A DNA stretch of 64,000 nt, from assembly GCF_014197615.1 (NCBI RefSeq), contig NZ_JACIFY010000001.1, forward strand, positions 186,001 to 250,000, read 5' to 3'. Position 1 is the first letter of the stretch. Each line of letters begins with the position of its first letter. The translations under genes were made by a program, and so were the position numbers. This document shows positions 28,466 to 38,600 of this stretch, one piece after another. The notes under the pieces were generated by a model. It saw nothing but the letters and a program-made list of their open reading frames with translations, was not told the DNA's origin and did no database searches. Source of the DNA: Rhizobium esperanzae (GTDB lineage: Bacteria; Pseudomonadota; Alphaproteobacteria; Rhizobiales; Rhizobiaceae).

Positions 28466-29298
28466 TGACGAGCGCTTTTTCCCTCGGCAGGCTCATCCGC
28501 CTGAGCCTGCTTTCGCTTGGGGCGATCGTTTTCCTGTCGCCCTACATTTTCATGATCTCGGCGGCCGGCAAGACGCAAAGCGACATCTTCACCTCGTCGC
28601 TGTCGTTGTTTCCGGCGCATCTCGCCTATATCGAGAATTTCGCCAAGGCCTTGACCCGGGTGCCGATGGGCCGCCTCTTGTGGAACGGCGTCGTCGTCTG
28701 CGGGCTGATCTTCTTCTTCCAGGTGCTGGTGGCGATCCCTTGCGCCTACGCCATGGCGAAGCTGCGTTTCGGTGCTGCCCGTGCCTTGATGGTGCTGGTC
28801 ATGCTCGGCCTGTTGGTGCCGATCCATGCGACGGCGTTGCCGCTTTACGTCGCCTTCGATCGCGCCTCGCTGCTCAACAGCTACGCCGCCCTTGTCGCGC
28901 CCTTCACCATTTCGGTCTTCGCGATCTTCATGTTCCTGCAATTCTTTCGCGCCATGCCGGACGATCTCATCCATGCCGCCCGTCTCGACGGCATGTCGGA
29001 GCTCGGCATCGTCGCCCGTGTCATCGTGCCGAATGCCTGGCCGGCGGTCACTGCCTTTGCCATCTTCTCGGTCGTTGCCCATTGGAACGATCTCTACTGG
29101 CCGCTGATCGTCGTCAGCAAACAGGACTATGCCACGCCGCCGCTCGGGCTGATGTATTTCCGCGCCGCCGAGGCCGGCGACGACTACGGCGCACTGATGG
29201 CGGCCACCCTGATCATTACCCTTCCCCTCGTCGCCGCCTTCCTGCTTGCGCAGAAGCGGTTCGTCGAGGGCATCACCATGACCGGTCTCAAAGGCTGA
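28462..29298 (+). CDS. ABC transporter permease (UgpE/MalG type)
   Basis: Encodes 278 residues. ATG 28462 overlaps the first permease's stop in ATGA. The EAA loop is HAARLDGMSELGIVARVIVPNAWPAVTAF near residue 175, and the end LLAQKRFVEGITMTGLKG is typical for MalG-type permeases. Six helices are visible. Confidence 0.93.
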   Translation: MMTSAFSLGRLIRLSLLSLGAIVFLSPYIFMISAAGKTQSDIFTSSLSLFPAHLAYIENFAKALTRVPMGRLLWNGVVVCGLIFFFQVLVAIPCAYAMAKLRFGAARALMVLVMLGLLVPIHATALPLYVAFDRASLLNSYAALVAPFTISVFAIFMFLQFFRAMPDDLIHAARLDGMSELGIVARVIVPNAWPAVTAFAIFSVVAHWNDLYWPLIVVSKQDYATPPLGLMYFRAAEAGDDYGALMAATLIITLPLVAAFLLAQKRFVEGITMTGLKG

Positions 29299-29324
29299 CC
29301 GGTTTCAACTCAGGAGAACGAGCG

Positions 29325-30590
29325 ATGAAACTTATCACCCAGCTGCTCGCCGCAGCGGCCGTATCGATGGCAGTCGCGCTTCCCGCGCAGGCCGAGACGA
29401 CGCTGACGGTTCATTACCCGATGCCCGGCTTCTTCAAGGACGTGATGGACACGATCTCGAAGAAGTTCATGGAAGAAAACCCCGACATCAAGATCCAGTT
29501 CGCCAGCCCCTCGGCAACCTATGAAGAAGGCATCCAGACGATCCTTCGCCAGGTCGGCACCAGCGAAATGCCCGACATCACCTTCATCGGCCTGAACCGC
29601 CTGCGCATGCTCGACGAGCGCGACGTCGCCGTCGACCTCGGCCCGCTCGTCAAGAAGGACGGCAACATGGCCGAGCAGGGCTTCTCCGACACGATCCTGA
29701 AGCTCGCCCAGGTCAAGGGCAAGCAGGTGGGTCTCGCTTTCGCCACCTCCAATCCGATCATGTATTACAACGCCGATCTGGTGAAGGCGGCCGGCGGCGA
29801 TCCCGACAATCCGCCGAAGACATGGGATGAGGTCATCGCGCTCGGCGGTAAGATCAAGGCGCTTGGCAATGGCGTCGACGGCATCGATTTCCGCTGGCAG
29901 GGCGACGACTGGATGTTTTCCGCACTGCTCTTCGGCGCCGGCGGCAGGATGCTGAGCGAGGACGAAAGCAAGGTCGCCTTCAACGGTCCGGAAGGCCAGA
30001 AGGCTGTCGAGGTCCTGCATCGCCTGGTCGCCGAAGGCGGCATGCCCGTCTTCACCAAGCCCGCCGGCGAACAGGCTTTCGCAGCCGGCAAGGTCGGTTT
30101 CGAATTCCAGACGACAGGCGCGCTGCGCAACACCATCAAGAATGTCGGCGGCAAATTCGATCTGCGCACCGCCAAGATCCCGCTAATCGATCCGGTGAAC
30201 GGCCATCTGCCGACCGGTGGTAACGCCGTCGTCATCCTCACCCATGACGCCGCCAAGCAGGATGCCGCGTGGAAGTTCGCCAAGTTCGCCGCCGGCCCTT
30301 ACGGCGCTTCCGTCGTCGTGCCGGGCACCGGTTATGTCCCGAACAACGAGCTTGCCGCCAAGTCGGCCGAGTATCTCGGCGATTTCTACAAGCAGAACCC
30401 GCTGTTCCAGGCCGGCCTCAGCCAGATGCCGGTGATGACCCCCTGGTATGCCTTCCCGGGCTCGAACGGCGTCAAGGTCACGCAGACGATCGTCGATAAC
30501 CTCTCGCGCATCGTCGATCAGTCGGCCGAGCCGAAGGAAGCGCTCGACGACGCGGCCGCCGATGTCGAGGGCATGCTGCCGCGCAGCTGA
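29325..30590 (+). CDS. ABC transporter substrate-binding protein (family 1, UgpB-like)
   Basis: Encodes 421 residues. A signal peptide (MKLITQLLAAAAVSMAVALP then AQAE) leads to a periplasmic protein with TLTVHYPMPGFFKDVMDTISKKFMEENPDIKIQF, FIGLNRLRMLDERDVAVDLGPL, and WDEVIALGGKIKAL. UgpB-like proteins bind glycerol-3-phosphate or its diesters, others bind sugars. CAGGAGA precedes the start, 26 bases after the permease gene. It is last in the operon and ends at a hairpin. Confidence 0.9.
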   Translation: MKLITQLLAAAAVSMAVALPAQAETTLTVHYPMPGFFKDVMDTISKKFMEENPDIKIQFASPSATYEEGIQTILRQVGTSEMPDITFIGLNRLRMLDERDVAVDLGPLVKKDGNMAEQGFSDTILKLAQVKGKQVGLAFATSNPIMYYNADLVKAAGGDPDNPPKTWDEVIALGGKIKALGNGVDGIDFRWQGDDWMFSALLFGAGGRMLSEDESKVAFNGPEGQKAVEVLHRLVAEGGMPVFTKPAGEQAFAAGKVGFEFQTTGALRNTIKNVGGKFDLRTAKIPLIDPVNGHLPTGGNAVVILTHDAAKQDAAWKFAKFAAGPYGASVVVPGTGYVPNNELAAKSAEYLGDFYKQNPLFQAGLSQMPVMTPWYAFPGSNGVKVTQTIVDNLSRIVDQSAEPKEALDDAAADVEGMLPRS

Positions 30591-30614
30591 TCGCTTTTCC
30601 GATAGGAAAGAGCC

Positions 30615-30652
30615 GGGCCGCCACGCCGAGCGCATGGCGGCCCTTCTTGTTT
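30615..30652 (+). terminator. Terminator between the ABC operon and the LacI gene
   Basis: GGGCCGCCA and TGGCGGCCC form a nine-base-pair stem followed by TTCTTGTTTT. It may serve both converging transcripts. Confidence 0.7.
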
Positions 30653-31642
30653 TCAAGCGTCTCGGATGGGCCGCACCGTGCCGCCGCGGCGCAACGTATA
30701 GGCGACATCGAGATGGCGGGCAGGGGCGGCATTTTCCGCCATGTCGAGAAGCAGCGATGCTGCCGTCGCCCCCATGCTGGCATCCGGCATTTCGATCGTC
30801 GTCAGCGGCGGATCGATCAGCCGGCCGATGGCGATGCCGTCGAAGCCGGCGACCGAAACATCCCCCGGTACCGAGAACCCCTCGCGCTTCAGCGCGCCGA
30901 TGACGCCGAGCGCCAGAAGATCGTTGGAGGCGATGATTGCCGTCGGCGAAAGCGAGGTCATGACAGTGCTGAGATCGAGCTGGTCGTAGCTGCCGACGAA
31001 GGGGATCTGCACGACATCGAGTGGTTCCAGCCCGGCCTCGGCCATCGCGTCGAGATAGCCCTGGTAGCGAAGCCGCGCCCGGTCGGAGGCGGCGAAATTG
31101 CCGGAGAGGAAGAGAATGCGGCGATGGCCCATACCGATCAGGAAGGTGGCGATCTCCCGGCCGGCACCGCGATTGTCGGCGGTGACCGCCGCCGGAAATT
31201 GCGCCGTCGGCAGGTTGTGGAGCAGCACGGTCGGCGGCAGCCGGGCAAGCAGCGCCTCGCTGGTCGACGGATCGCAGACGGTCAGGATCAGCCCTGTCGG
31301 CCGGTCGTTCAGCAGCGCCGCAACGGCATCGGCCTCACGGGCCGGATCGTAATTCGACTGGGCGATCAAGACACCATGGCCGGCTACCAGCATGCGGTTC
31401 TGGATACTCGACAGTGACGAAGCAAAGACCGGATTGGTGATGCTCGGGATCAGTACGCCGACCACCGGCCTGCGTCCGAGCCGTCCGACGGAATGGCTGG
31501 TCGAGCGATAACCCAGTTCGGCGGCGGCGCGGCGCACCTTGCGCACCATCAGGTCGCTGGCCGGTCCATTGCGGTTGAGAACGCGGCTTGCGGTCGCCAG
31601 CGAGCATCCCGCCCGGAACGCGACCTGCTGCAATGTCGCCAT
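30653..31642 (-). CDS. LacI-family transcriptional regulator
   Basis: Encodes 329 residues. The N-terminal helix-turn-helix is MATLQQVAFRAGCSLATASRVLNRNGPAS, and the hinge with VRRAAAELGYR leads to a periplasmic-binding-like effector domain (VVGVLIPSITNPVFASSLSSIQN, GMGHRRILFLSG, SNDLLALGVIGALKREG, VAGFDGIAIGRL). It is convergent with the ABC operon and is the likely regulator of it; no operator could be assigned by eye. A TGAC-N3-GTCA dyad lies 17 bases upstream of its own start. Confidence 0.92.
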   Translation of the reverse strand: MATLQQVAFRAGCSLATASRVLNRNGPASDLMVRKVRRAAAELGYRSTSHSVGRLGRRPVVGVLIPSITNPVFASSLSSIQNRMLVAGHGVLIAQSNYDPAREADAVAALLNDRPTGLILTVCDPSTSEALLARLPPTVLLHNLPTAQFPAAVTADNRGAGREIATFLIGMGHRRILFLSGNFAASDRARLRYQGYLDAMAEAGLEPLDVVQIPFVGSYDQLDLSTVMTSLSPTAIIASNDLLALGVIGALKREGFSVPGDVSVAGFDGIAIGRLIDPPLTTIEMPDASMGATAASLLLDMAENAAPARHLDVAYTLRRGGTVRPIRDA

Positions 31643-31954
31643 CGAAAACGCCTCCTGCTGACAGCGTCAAAGCGCAAGCCTTTAGGCGGGCTCGATGACA
31701 GTGATCTGACACTTGAACGAAGACTGTGAGGCGGATCGGTGAGACGCAGCTCTGTTTCGCTCAGCTGCAATTATGAAAAATGAAGCTATTTTAATTGCTT
31801 ACATAAAAAATCTGAGATTTATGTCAGGTTCCGTAGTCTCGCCGGAATTATCTGCTTCTTATCCATTCGCAAACAGGAAAGTTGAAGCGATATACAACCT
31901 GTGGAATAGTCCGATCAACGTCATTTCCCCCCTCATGCTCATTGCCTGGATAAG
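31643..31954. other. Divergent control region, AT-rich on the right side
   Basis: 312 bases between the LacI gene and the M16 peptidase gene. The right half (31770-31900) is clearly lower in GC than the surroundings. A 63-codon open frame there lacks a ribosome site and has atypical composition, so it is not called. The TGACAGCGTCA dyad at 31659-31669 could be a LacI-family site. Confidence 0.5.
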
Positions 31955-34798
31955 ATGTCTTTAAAACAAACGCAACGTGCCGCCGCTTGGTGGTTTCTCG
32001 CGACGGTCTCCCTTGTCGTAAACTTCGCGTCGCCTGCCTATTCGGACACGCCGTCCGTGGCTTGGCCGCAAACGCAAAGCGACCTCCAAGCCGACTCCGA
32101 TGTCCATTTCGGCATGCTCGCCAACGGTATGCGGTTTGCGATCATGCGTAACGCCACGCCGCCCGGACAGGCATCGATCCGCTTTCGCATCGGCTCCGGC
32201 TCGCTTGAGGAAAACGACAACCAGCAGGGCCTTGCGCATTTCCTCGAGCATATGGCCTTCAAGGGGTCGACGCATGTCGCCGAAGGCGAGATGATCCGTA
32301 TCCTGCAGCGCAAGGGCCTGGCATTCGGACCGGACACCAACGCCCATACCTCTTATGACGAAACTGTCTACGCGCTCGATCTTCCCGAGGTCGATGCCGA
32401 CACGGTTTCGACGGGCCTGATGCTGATGCGGGAAACGGCGAGCGAGCTGACGCTCGATGCCGGCGCCTTCAATCGCGAACGCGGTGTCATCCTGTCGGAA
32501 GAGCGGCTGCGCGATACGCCGCAGTATCGCGCCGGGCTCGGAATCATGAATTCGTTGCTCGCCGGCCGGCGCGCGACCATCCGCACGCCGATCGGAAAAG
32601 CCGACATCATCAGCAATGCGCCGGTGGATCTCGTCCGCGATTATTACCGGGCCAATTACCGGCCCGATCGGGCAACGCTGATGGTGGTGGGCGATATCGA
32701 CCCGGCCGCCATGGAAAAGGAAATCCGGCAGCGCTTCGGCGACTGGAAGCCCGTGGGTCCGGCGCCGGCAGAACCGGATCTTGGCACGTTGGAGACGAAA
32801 GATGAGAGCGTCGACGCTCTCGTTGTTCCGGGCGGTATGACCAGCGTTCAGATCGCCTGGACGCGCCCCTATGACGCTGCGCCCGACACCTCTGCCAAGC
32901 GCCGAACTCAGCTTATTGAAGATCTCGGCCTTCTGGTGCTCAAGCGGAGGCTGAGCACCATCGCCAGCAAGGCGGATGCCCCTTTCATCAGTGCGATCGC
33001 CGGCTCACAGGATCTGCTCGATTCCGCTCATGTCGTTTTGATCACGGCAAATTCAGAGACCGACAAATGGCAGGCGGCGCTGACGACCATTGACCAGGAA
33101 CAGCGGCGCATCCAGCAGTTCGGTGTCGCGCAGGCTGAGCTCGATCGCGAAATTCTCGAATATCGCTCGTTCCTCCAGGCTGCTGCGGCCGGAGCCGCGA
33201 CGCGCACGACCACCGACATTGCTTCCTCGCTGGCGAGCAGCGTCGATGACGGTCAAGTCTTCACCTCGCCCGCCGAAGACCTTTCGCTGTTCGAGACGAT
33301 CACGAAGAACGTCACTGCGGCCGAGGTCAATCAGGCCCTGCAACAGGCTTTCTCCGGCAATGGCCCGCAGGTCGTGCTGCAGACGGCCCAATCGCCGCAG
33401 GGCGGAGCCGATACGGTTCGGCAAGTCTATGATACGTCGAAAGCCATTGCCGTTTCGGCGCCGTCCGGTGCCGCCGATGTCGTCTGGCCCTACACCCATT
33501 TCGGCGAACCGGGGGCCGTGATCGAACGGCGCTCCGTCGACGATCTCGGTTTGACCATGGTGCGCTTTTCCAACGGCGTGCGCCTTACCGTCAAGCCAAC
33601 CAAGCTGCGTGCCAACGAAGTGCTGGTGCGCGAGGATATCGGTCGCGGTCGGCTGGACCTGCCGCAGGACCGCTCCGTCCCGATCTGGGCATCTCCGGCC
33701 GTCGCGCTGTCCGGCCTGAAGGCCATGGATTACCAGGATATACAGAAGGCGCTGGCGGCCAATATCGTCGGCGTCGATTTCTCGATCGGCGACAGCTCCT
33801 TCAAGTTCGACGGCCGCACACGGCCTGAAGATCTTGCCACGCAACTGCAACTGATGACGGCTTACACCTCTGATCCCGCCTACCGTTCCGAGGCGTTCAA
33901 GCGTGTGCAGCAAGCCTATTTGAGCGGCCTCGATCAATATGATTCCACCCCCGGTGGCGTTATCAGCCGAGATTTCGCAGGCCTCGCGCATTCGGGCGAC
34001 CCGCGCTGGACCTTCCCCGATCGCCAGCAATTGTCAGCCGCCAAGCCGGACAGTTTCGAGGCACTGTTCCGGCCGATGGTTTCCGACGGCCCGATCGATA
34101 TCACCATCGTCGGCGATGTAACCGTGGACGAAGCAATCCGGCTGACGGCTGAAACCTTCGGCGCCTTGCCGCCACGCCTGGAGGCGGCGCCGGGCAACAA
34201 TTCGAACGAGGTGCGTTTTCCCACGACCAAGACGCCCGTCTTGCAGACCCACAACGGAAGATCGGATAGTGCCGGCGCCGTCGTCGGGGCTCCCATTGGC
34301 GATCTGCTCTCCGATCTGCCGCGGTCCTTCACCGCCAATGTCGCCACCCAGATTTTTCAGAACCGTTTGATCGACCAGTTTCGTATCGCCGAAGGAGCAA
34401 GTTATGCCCTGCAGGGCGACGTCGACCTGTCAGGAGAAGTTCCCGGCTACGGCTACGCCTATTTCTACGTCGAGACGGAGCCGGAAAAAGTCGCGCGCTT
34501 CTACGCACTTGTCGACGAGATCGCCAATGATCTCAGCGCTCATGATGTCTCTCCGGATGAGCTCGCGCGTGCCCGGGAACCCATTATTGAGACACTGAAG
34601 CATCAGCAGCAGGGCAACGAATATTGGATTGAATACCTGCATCACGCTCAGGCGGATTCGCGTCGTCTAGACCGGATACGCGACAATCTCAGCGGCTACG
34701 GCAAGGTGACCGCCGGGGATATCCGCAAGTTCGCCACAACCTATTTCAGTCCGGAAAAATTCTGGAAATTCGAAGTGCTGCCGGCGGCGGTAAGATAG
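31955..34798 (+). CDS. M16 zinc metallopeptidase (insulinase family)
   Basis: Encodes 947 residues. A signal peptide (about residues 1-31) sends it to the periplasm. The inverted zinc motif HFLEH is at 95-99, and the third ligand lies in RERGVILSEERLRD near 180. It has the full two-unit layout: active half to about 480, then a second M16 half lacking the zinc motif. A PqqL-like role in peptide breakdown fits. No second M16 gene is adjacent, so it is probably a one-chain enzyme. Confidence 0.9.
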   Translation: MSLKQTQRAAAWWFLATVSLVVNFASPAYSDTPSVAWPQTQSDLQADSDVHFGMLANGMRFAIMRNATPPGQASIRFRIGSGSLEENDNQQGLAHFLEHMAFKGSTHVAEGEMIRILQRKGLAFGPDTNAHTSYDETVYALDLPEVDADTVSTGLMLMRETASELTLDAGAFNRERGVILSEERLRDTPQYRAGLGIMNSLLAGRRATIRTPIGKADIISNAPVDLVRDYYRANYRPDRATLMVVGDIDPAAMEKEIRQRFGDWKPVGPAPAEPDLGTLETKDESVDALVVPGGMTSVQIAWTRPYDAAPDTSAKRRTQLIEDLGLLVLKRRLSTIASKADAPFISAIAGSQDLLDSAHVVLITANSETDKWQAALTTIDQEQRRIQQFGVAQAELDREILEYRSFLQAAAAGAATRTTTDIASSLASSVDDGQVFTSPAEDLSLFETITKNVTAAEVNQALQQAFSGNGPQVVLQTAQSPQGGADTVRQVYDTSKAIAVSAPSGAADVVWPYTHFGEPGAVIERRSVDDLGLTMVRFSNGVRLTVKPTKLRANEVLVREDIGRGRLDLPQDRSVPIWASPAVALSGLKAMDYQDIQKALAANIVGVDFSIGDSSFKFDGRTRPEDLATQLQLMTAYTSDPAYRSEAFKRVQQAYLSGLDQYDSTPGGVISRDFAGLAHSGDPRWTFPDRQQLSAAKPDSFEALFRPMVSDGPIDITIVGDVTVDEAIRLTAETFGALPPRLEAAPGNNSNEVRFPTTKTPVLQTHNGRSDSAGAVVGAPIGDLLSDLPRSFTANVATQIFQNRLIDQFRIAEGASYALQGDVDLSGEVPGYGYAYFYVETEPEKVARFYALVDEIANDLSAHDVSPDELARAREPIIETLKHQQQGNEYWIEYLHHAQADSRRLDRIRDNLSGYGKVTAGDIRKFATTYFSPEKFWKFEVLPAAVR

Positions 34799-34941
34799 CG
34801 GGCGAGGCGCGGTTGCGATATCGAAGTGGGCGCACGACATCGCCGCCGCGCCAAGGGCGCTGCGCACGCGGGAGATCGCAGCCTTTCAGGGGTGGTGGCT
34901 GGCTTCGCGTCCTTAAATCAGGATGATTTCAGGCCTCCGTC

Positions 34942-35622
34942 TCAAACAGCCATATTCGACGCTGCCGACATCACCTCCCGGGGGGCGGGACCGCCGAACA
35001 TATGACGGCCGCCGTCCTCGACTTCGGTGAAGCACCAGCGCACGACGCCATCGCGATCGAGCAGGAATTCGCCGACCAACTGGCCATGGCCGGTAGCGAT
35101 CATCTGGGTGTCATCCTCGGTGAATTCATAGCCATCCGCCTTGTCGAGATATTCCACCGCCGCCATCACGTCCATCGGCTCGGGGAGTTCACCCGGCATG
35201 TCGATACGCATCGAGGTCACCGTGCTCATGCTGACTTTGTGCGGCCAGTCGTTTTCGTCCTCCGTGAACTGAAGATTCGGCAAGCCGAAGGCCCTGTGCG
35301 AAACCCGTTCCGGGTCGGAGGCCGCCAGCAGATTGGGAAGCGGATGATAGCGGAAATAGAGGCGGGCGCGGTCGATCGGCGTATTGACGACCGTCAGGCT
35401 GTCGATGCCTTTCTCCTGCAATGCACCAGTAAGTTCGGCCATGGCGGCGATCTGCCGGCGGCAGAAGGGACAATGCAGCCCGCGGAACAAGCCGACGAGC
35501 ACCGGCTTCTGGCCGCGAAAATCGTCGATGGCGATTTTGCCCTGGCGGGTGATCGCATCCAGCACCACGTTGGGCGCGCGATCTCCAGGCTGCAACGGTC
35601 GTTCCGAATGGTTCTCCTGCAT
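34942..35622 (-). CDS. Peroxiredoxin-like (AhpC/TSA, redoxin) protein
   Basis: Encodes about 226 residues. The start MQENHSERPLQPGDRAPNVV at 35622 follows GGGAGG. The thioredoxin fold shows FRGLHCPFCRRQIAAMAEL with a CPFC active site near residue 52, unlike classic peroxiredoxins that have a single PxxxT/SxxC. It likely reduces peroxides or works as a thiol reductase in the cytoplasm. Single gene, with no thioredoxin partner nearby. Confidence 0.82.
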   Translation of the reverse strand: MQENHSERPLQPGDRAPNVVLDAITRQGKIAIDDFRGQKPVLVGLFRGLHCPFCRRQIAAMAELTGALQEKGIDSLTVVNTPIDRARLYFRYHPLPNLLAASDPERVSHRAFGLPNLQFTEDENDWPHKVSMSTVTSMRIDMPGELPEPMDVMAAVEYLDKADGYEFTEDDTQMIATGHGQLVGEFLLDRDGVVRWCFTEVEDGGRHMFGGPAPREVMSAASNMAV

Positions 35623-35695
35623 GATGAATTCCTCCCTATATGCATTTGAATCGATTTGATTAATCGATCTCCAGCAATCCTCCGAACGAGGACGT

Positions 35696-38600
35696 TCAGT
35701 CGAGAAACGGCAAAACGACGAGTGTGCCTGGATCGAGGTTGTGGCGGATGCACACTTCCTGTGCCAGCGTGAAATACCGTTCCGCCTCGTCCATGTCGTC
35801 ATGTTCGAGGCTCAGTGTCGCCAAGCCATCATAACACGGAAAGAGCAGCTGCGGCTCGTCAATTTCCTGTGCAACCTCAAGGGCTTCCTCGTAATACTTA
35901 CGGGCTAGCTTCGGCTGCCCCTGGCATTGATGGATCTGCCCGAGGACGATCAGCGGTACGGAGAGGTGGTCGCGCTGGTCGAGCGCCCGGTCGATTTCGA
36001 CGGCCTTTTCCGCTGCCGGCACACCCTCGGCGGCGCAGCGATCGGTGAAGGTGCAGCAGGAAACCGCAAGATTGGCGAGAAGGCGCGCCTGAAAGCCGAG
36101 ATCGCCGATACGGGTCGCGACCTCAAGACCGCGCCGGCAGATCTTGATGGCATTGGCCGGATCGACGATCGTGTAGAGCACGCCGAGATTGGAATAGGCG
36201 CGACAGGCGGCACTTTGCAGATCGGCCTTTTCGGCCACAGAGAGGCTGTGCTCCACTTCCTGCACGGCATCGCGGCGGCGTCCGAGCCGCGCAAGAGCGG
36301 CCCCCTTGGTATTCAGCGCCTCCGCCATTGCGCGCGCCGCCTCCCGTCCGACCTCGGTCGTTCCGTCGATCGGCAAGGTTTGCAGGCATTGCAGCGCCTG
36401 CGTCGCCCACTCGGCGGCTGCAGCCTGATCGCCCATGCGGAAGGCCAGATGGCCGCGCTCCTGCAAGAGATGCGCATGTTCGACCGGCGCATCGATCGTT
36501 GCGATCATCACCTCGGCCGCGGCGCAATGTGTCTCCGCCTGGTCGCGCCGCCCTGCATCGAGATGCAGGCGGCCGATCTTCCGCAATATCCTCGCCGCGG
36601 CGATCCGGTCGTCTCTGGCGCGATGGATCGCAAGCGCCTGCTGATAGTGGTTCAAGGCATCGTCGCGGCGGCCGGCCGGGGCGCAGAGATCGGCAAGACG
36701 CTCCAGCAGCGCCAATTGCTCTGTCGTGGCCTCCGGCTCGTTTGCGAAGGTCGCAAGGGCCTGGCGGTAGAGCCGCATGGCGTCGTCGTTGGCGTAGGTC
36801 TTGCGCGCCAGATCGCCCGCCGCCATCAGATAGCCGGCGCCTTTGGCTTTTTCCGCGGTCAGGCTGAAGTGATGGCCGAGCTGGGCCAGATGCTCGGGCC
36901 GCTCGGGCGCCAGGCCATATTGGCGTTCCAGAACCCGGCCGATCCGAAGATGCAGCTCCATGCGCCGTTGCAGAAGGAGATTGTGGTAGACGACATCGTG
37001 CATCAGCGTCTGGCTGAAGCGGTAGCCCGGCGATATCGCGGCATCGGGCCCGCGCAATTCCTCGGTGATATTGGCGTCGCAGAGATAATCCAACGCCGCA
37101 TCGACGGCGGACGGGTCGGCGGCGATGGTGCGGAGCAGGGCGGTGTCGAACTTCGGGCCGACCACCGCTGCCTCCTGGGCCAGGCGTCTGATCTCCTGCG
37201 GCAGACGATCGACACGGGCAAGCAACAGGGCTTGCAGGTTGACCGGTATATCGACGTCCGTGTCGTCGGCGGCGAGTTGCCAGCGCTGCCCATCATTGTG
37301 CAACGTGCCCATATCGATCAGCGCCCGAAGGATTTCTTCGATGAAAAGCGGGTTGCCGCCGGCCCGGTCGAGAATGTGTTTGCGCATCGCGACCGGCAAC
37401 TTGCCATGACCCTCGCCGAAAAAGGCGGCAAGCAGCCTCTGCCCATCGGCTGCGGCGAGGGCGCCGAGGCGTTGGACAGTGACGTTGACGCGATTGGAAT
37501 CGAGCGGGTCGGTCTGCGATGTCGGCCGGTAGACCGCAAGCAGCATCAGCCGGCTGCGCTCCAGCCGATCCATCATGAAGCGCAGCACCTCGAGCGAGGC
37601 GGCGTCCGCCCAGTGCAGATCCTCGATGACGAGCAGCAGCGGACTTTGCGCGAGCCGCCGCTCGAAGACGGTGCGGACCGCATAGAAGATCTGCCGCCTC
37701 AACTGCTCCGGCTCGATGTGGCGCAACGCGCCCTCGGGATCACCGAGACCGAGGACGTGCTGAAACAGGGGCAACAGTCCCTCGACATCCTCCTGGGTGA
37801 GATCGAGCGCGCGGAACCCCGTGGTCAGCAGCTGCCGTGTCCGGTCGAGATCATCCCGCTCGCCGATGCCGTAAGCGCTGCGCACGACCGCAGCGAGCGT
37901 GCCGTAGGATTGTTCGCCGAGCGGAGAACAGGTCGCCTTGCGGATGGCAAGACCCGGGAAACGGGTCGCCGTGCCGGCGATGGCGATGAATTCGTTGGCG
38001 AGCCGCGATTTGCCGATACCGGCTTCGCCGATCAGGCGGACGAGCTGTGCTGCACCGCCGCAGGCAAGGTCGAGGCATGTCAGCAGCCGCGACAGCTCCG
38101 CATCCCGTCCGACCATCGGCGCCTGAAGGCCGAAACTTTCCAGCCCGCGCGCCGTATGCGGCGCTTCCAGCAGCCCTGTCAGCCGGTGAACGAGGACGTT
38201 TCCGCTTTTGCCGCGCAAGGTCTGCGCGCCGAGACTGTCGAAGGCAAAGGCATGGCGGGTGAGGCGATAGGTCAGCGGCCCGACCAGGATATCGTTTTCA
38301 CCGGCCATGGATTGCAGGCGTTGGGCGGTGTTCACCGTATCGCCGGTGACCGAATAGGATTTTGCACTGACCGCGCCGAAACCGCCGGTGACCACAGGGC
38401 CGCTATTGATGCCGATATGCAGACGCAACGGCACGCCGGCGCGTGCGTGCCAGCGCTCGCCGACCTCGGTTGCCCGGCGGATCATATCGAGGGCGGCGCC
38501 GAGAGCCCGGACCGGATCGTCCTCATGGGCGACCGGTGCGCCGAACAGCGCCAGCAGCGCATCGCCGACGAATTTGTCGACGAAGCCGCCATAGGCATCG

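Noticed and set aside
31773..31964. 63-codon frame before the M16 peptidase gene
   Set aside because: AT-rich, no ribosome site, overlaps the peptidase start; more likely control region.
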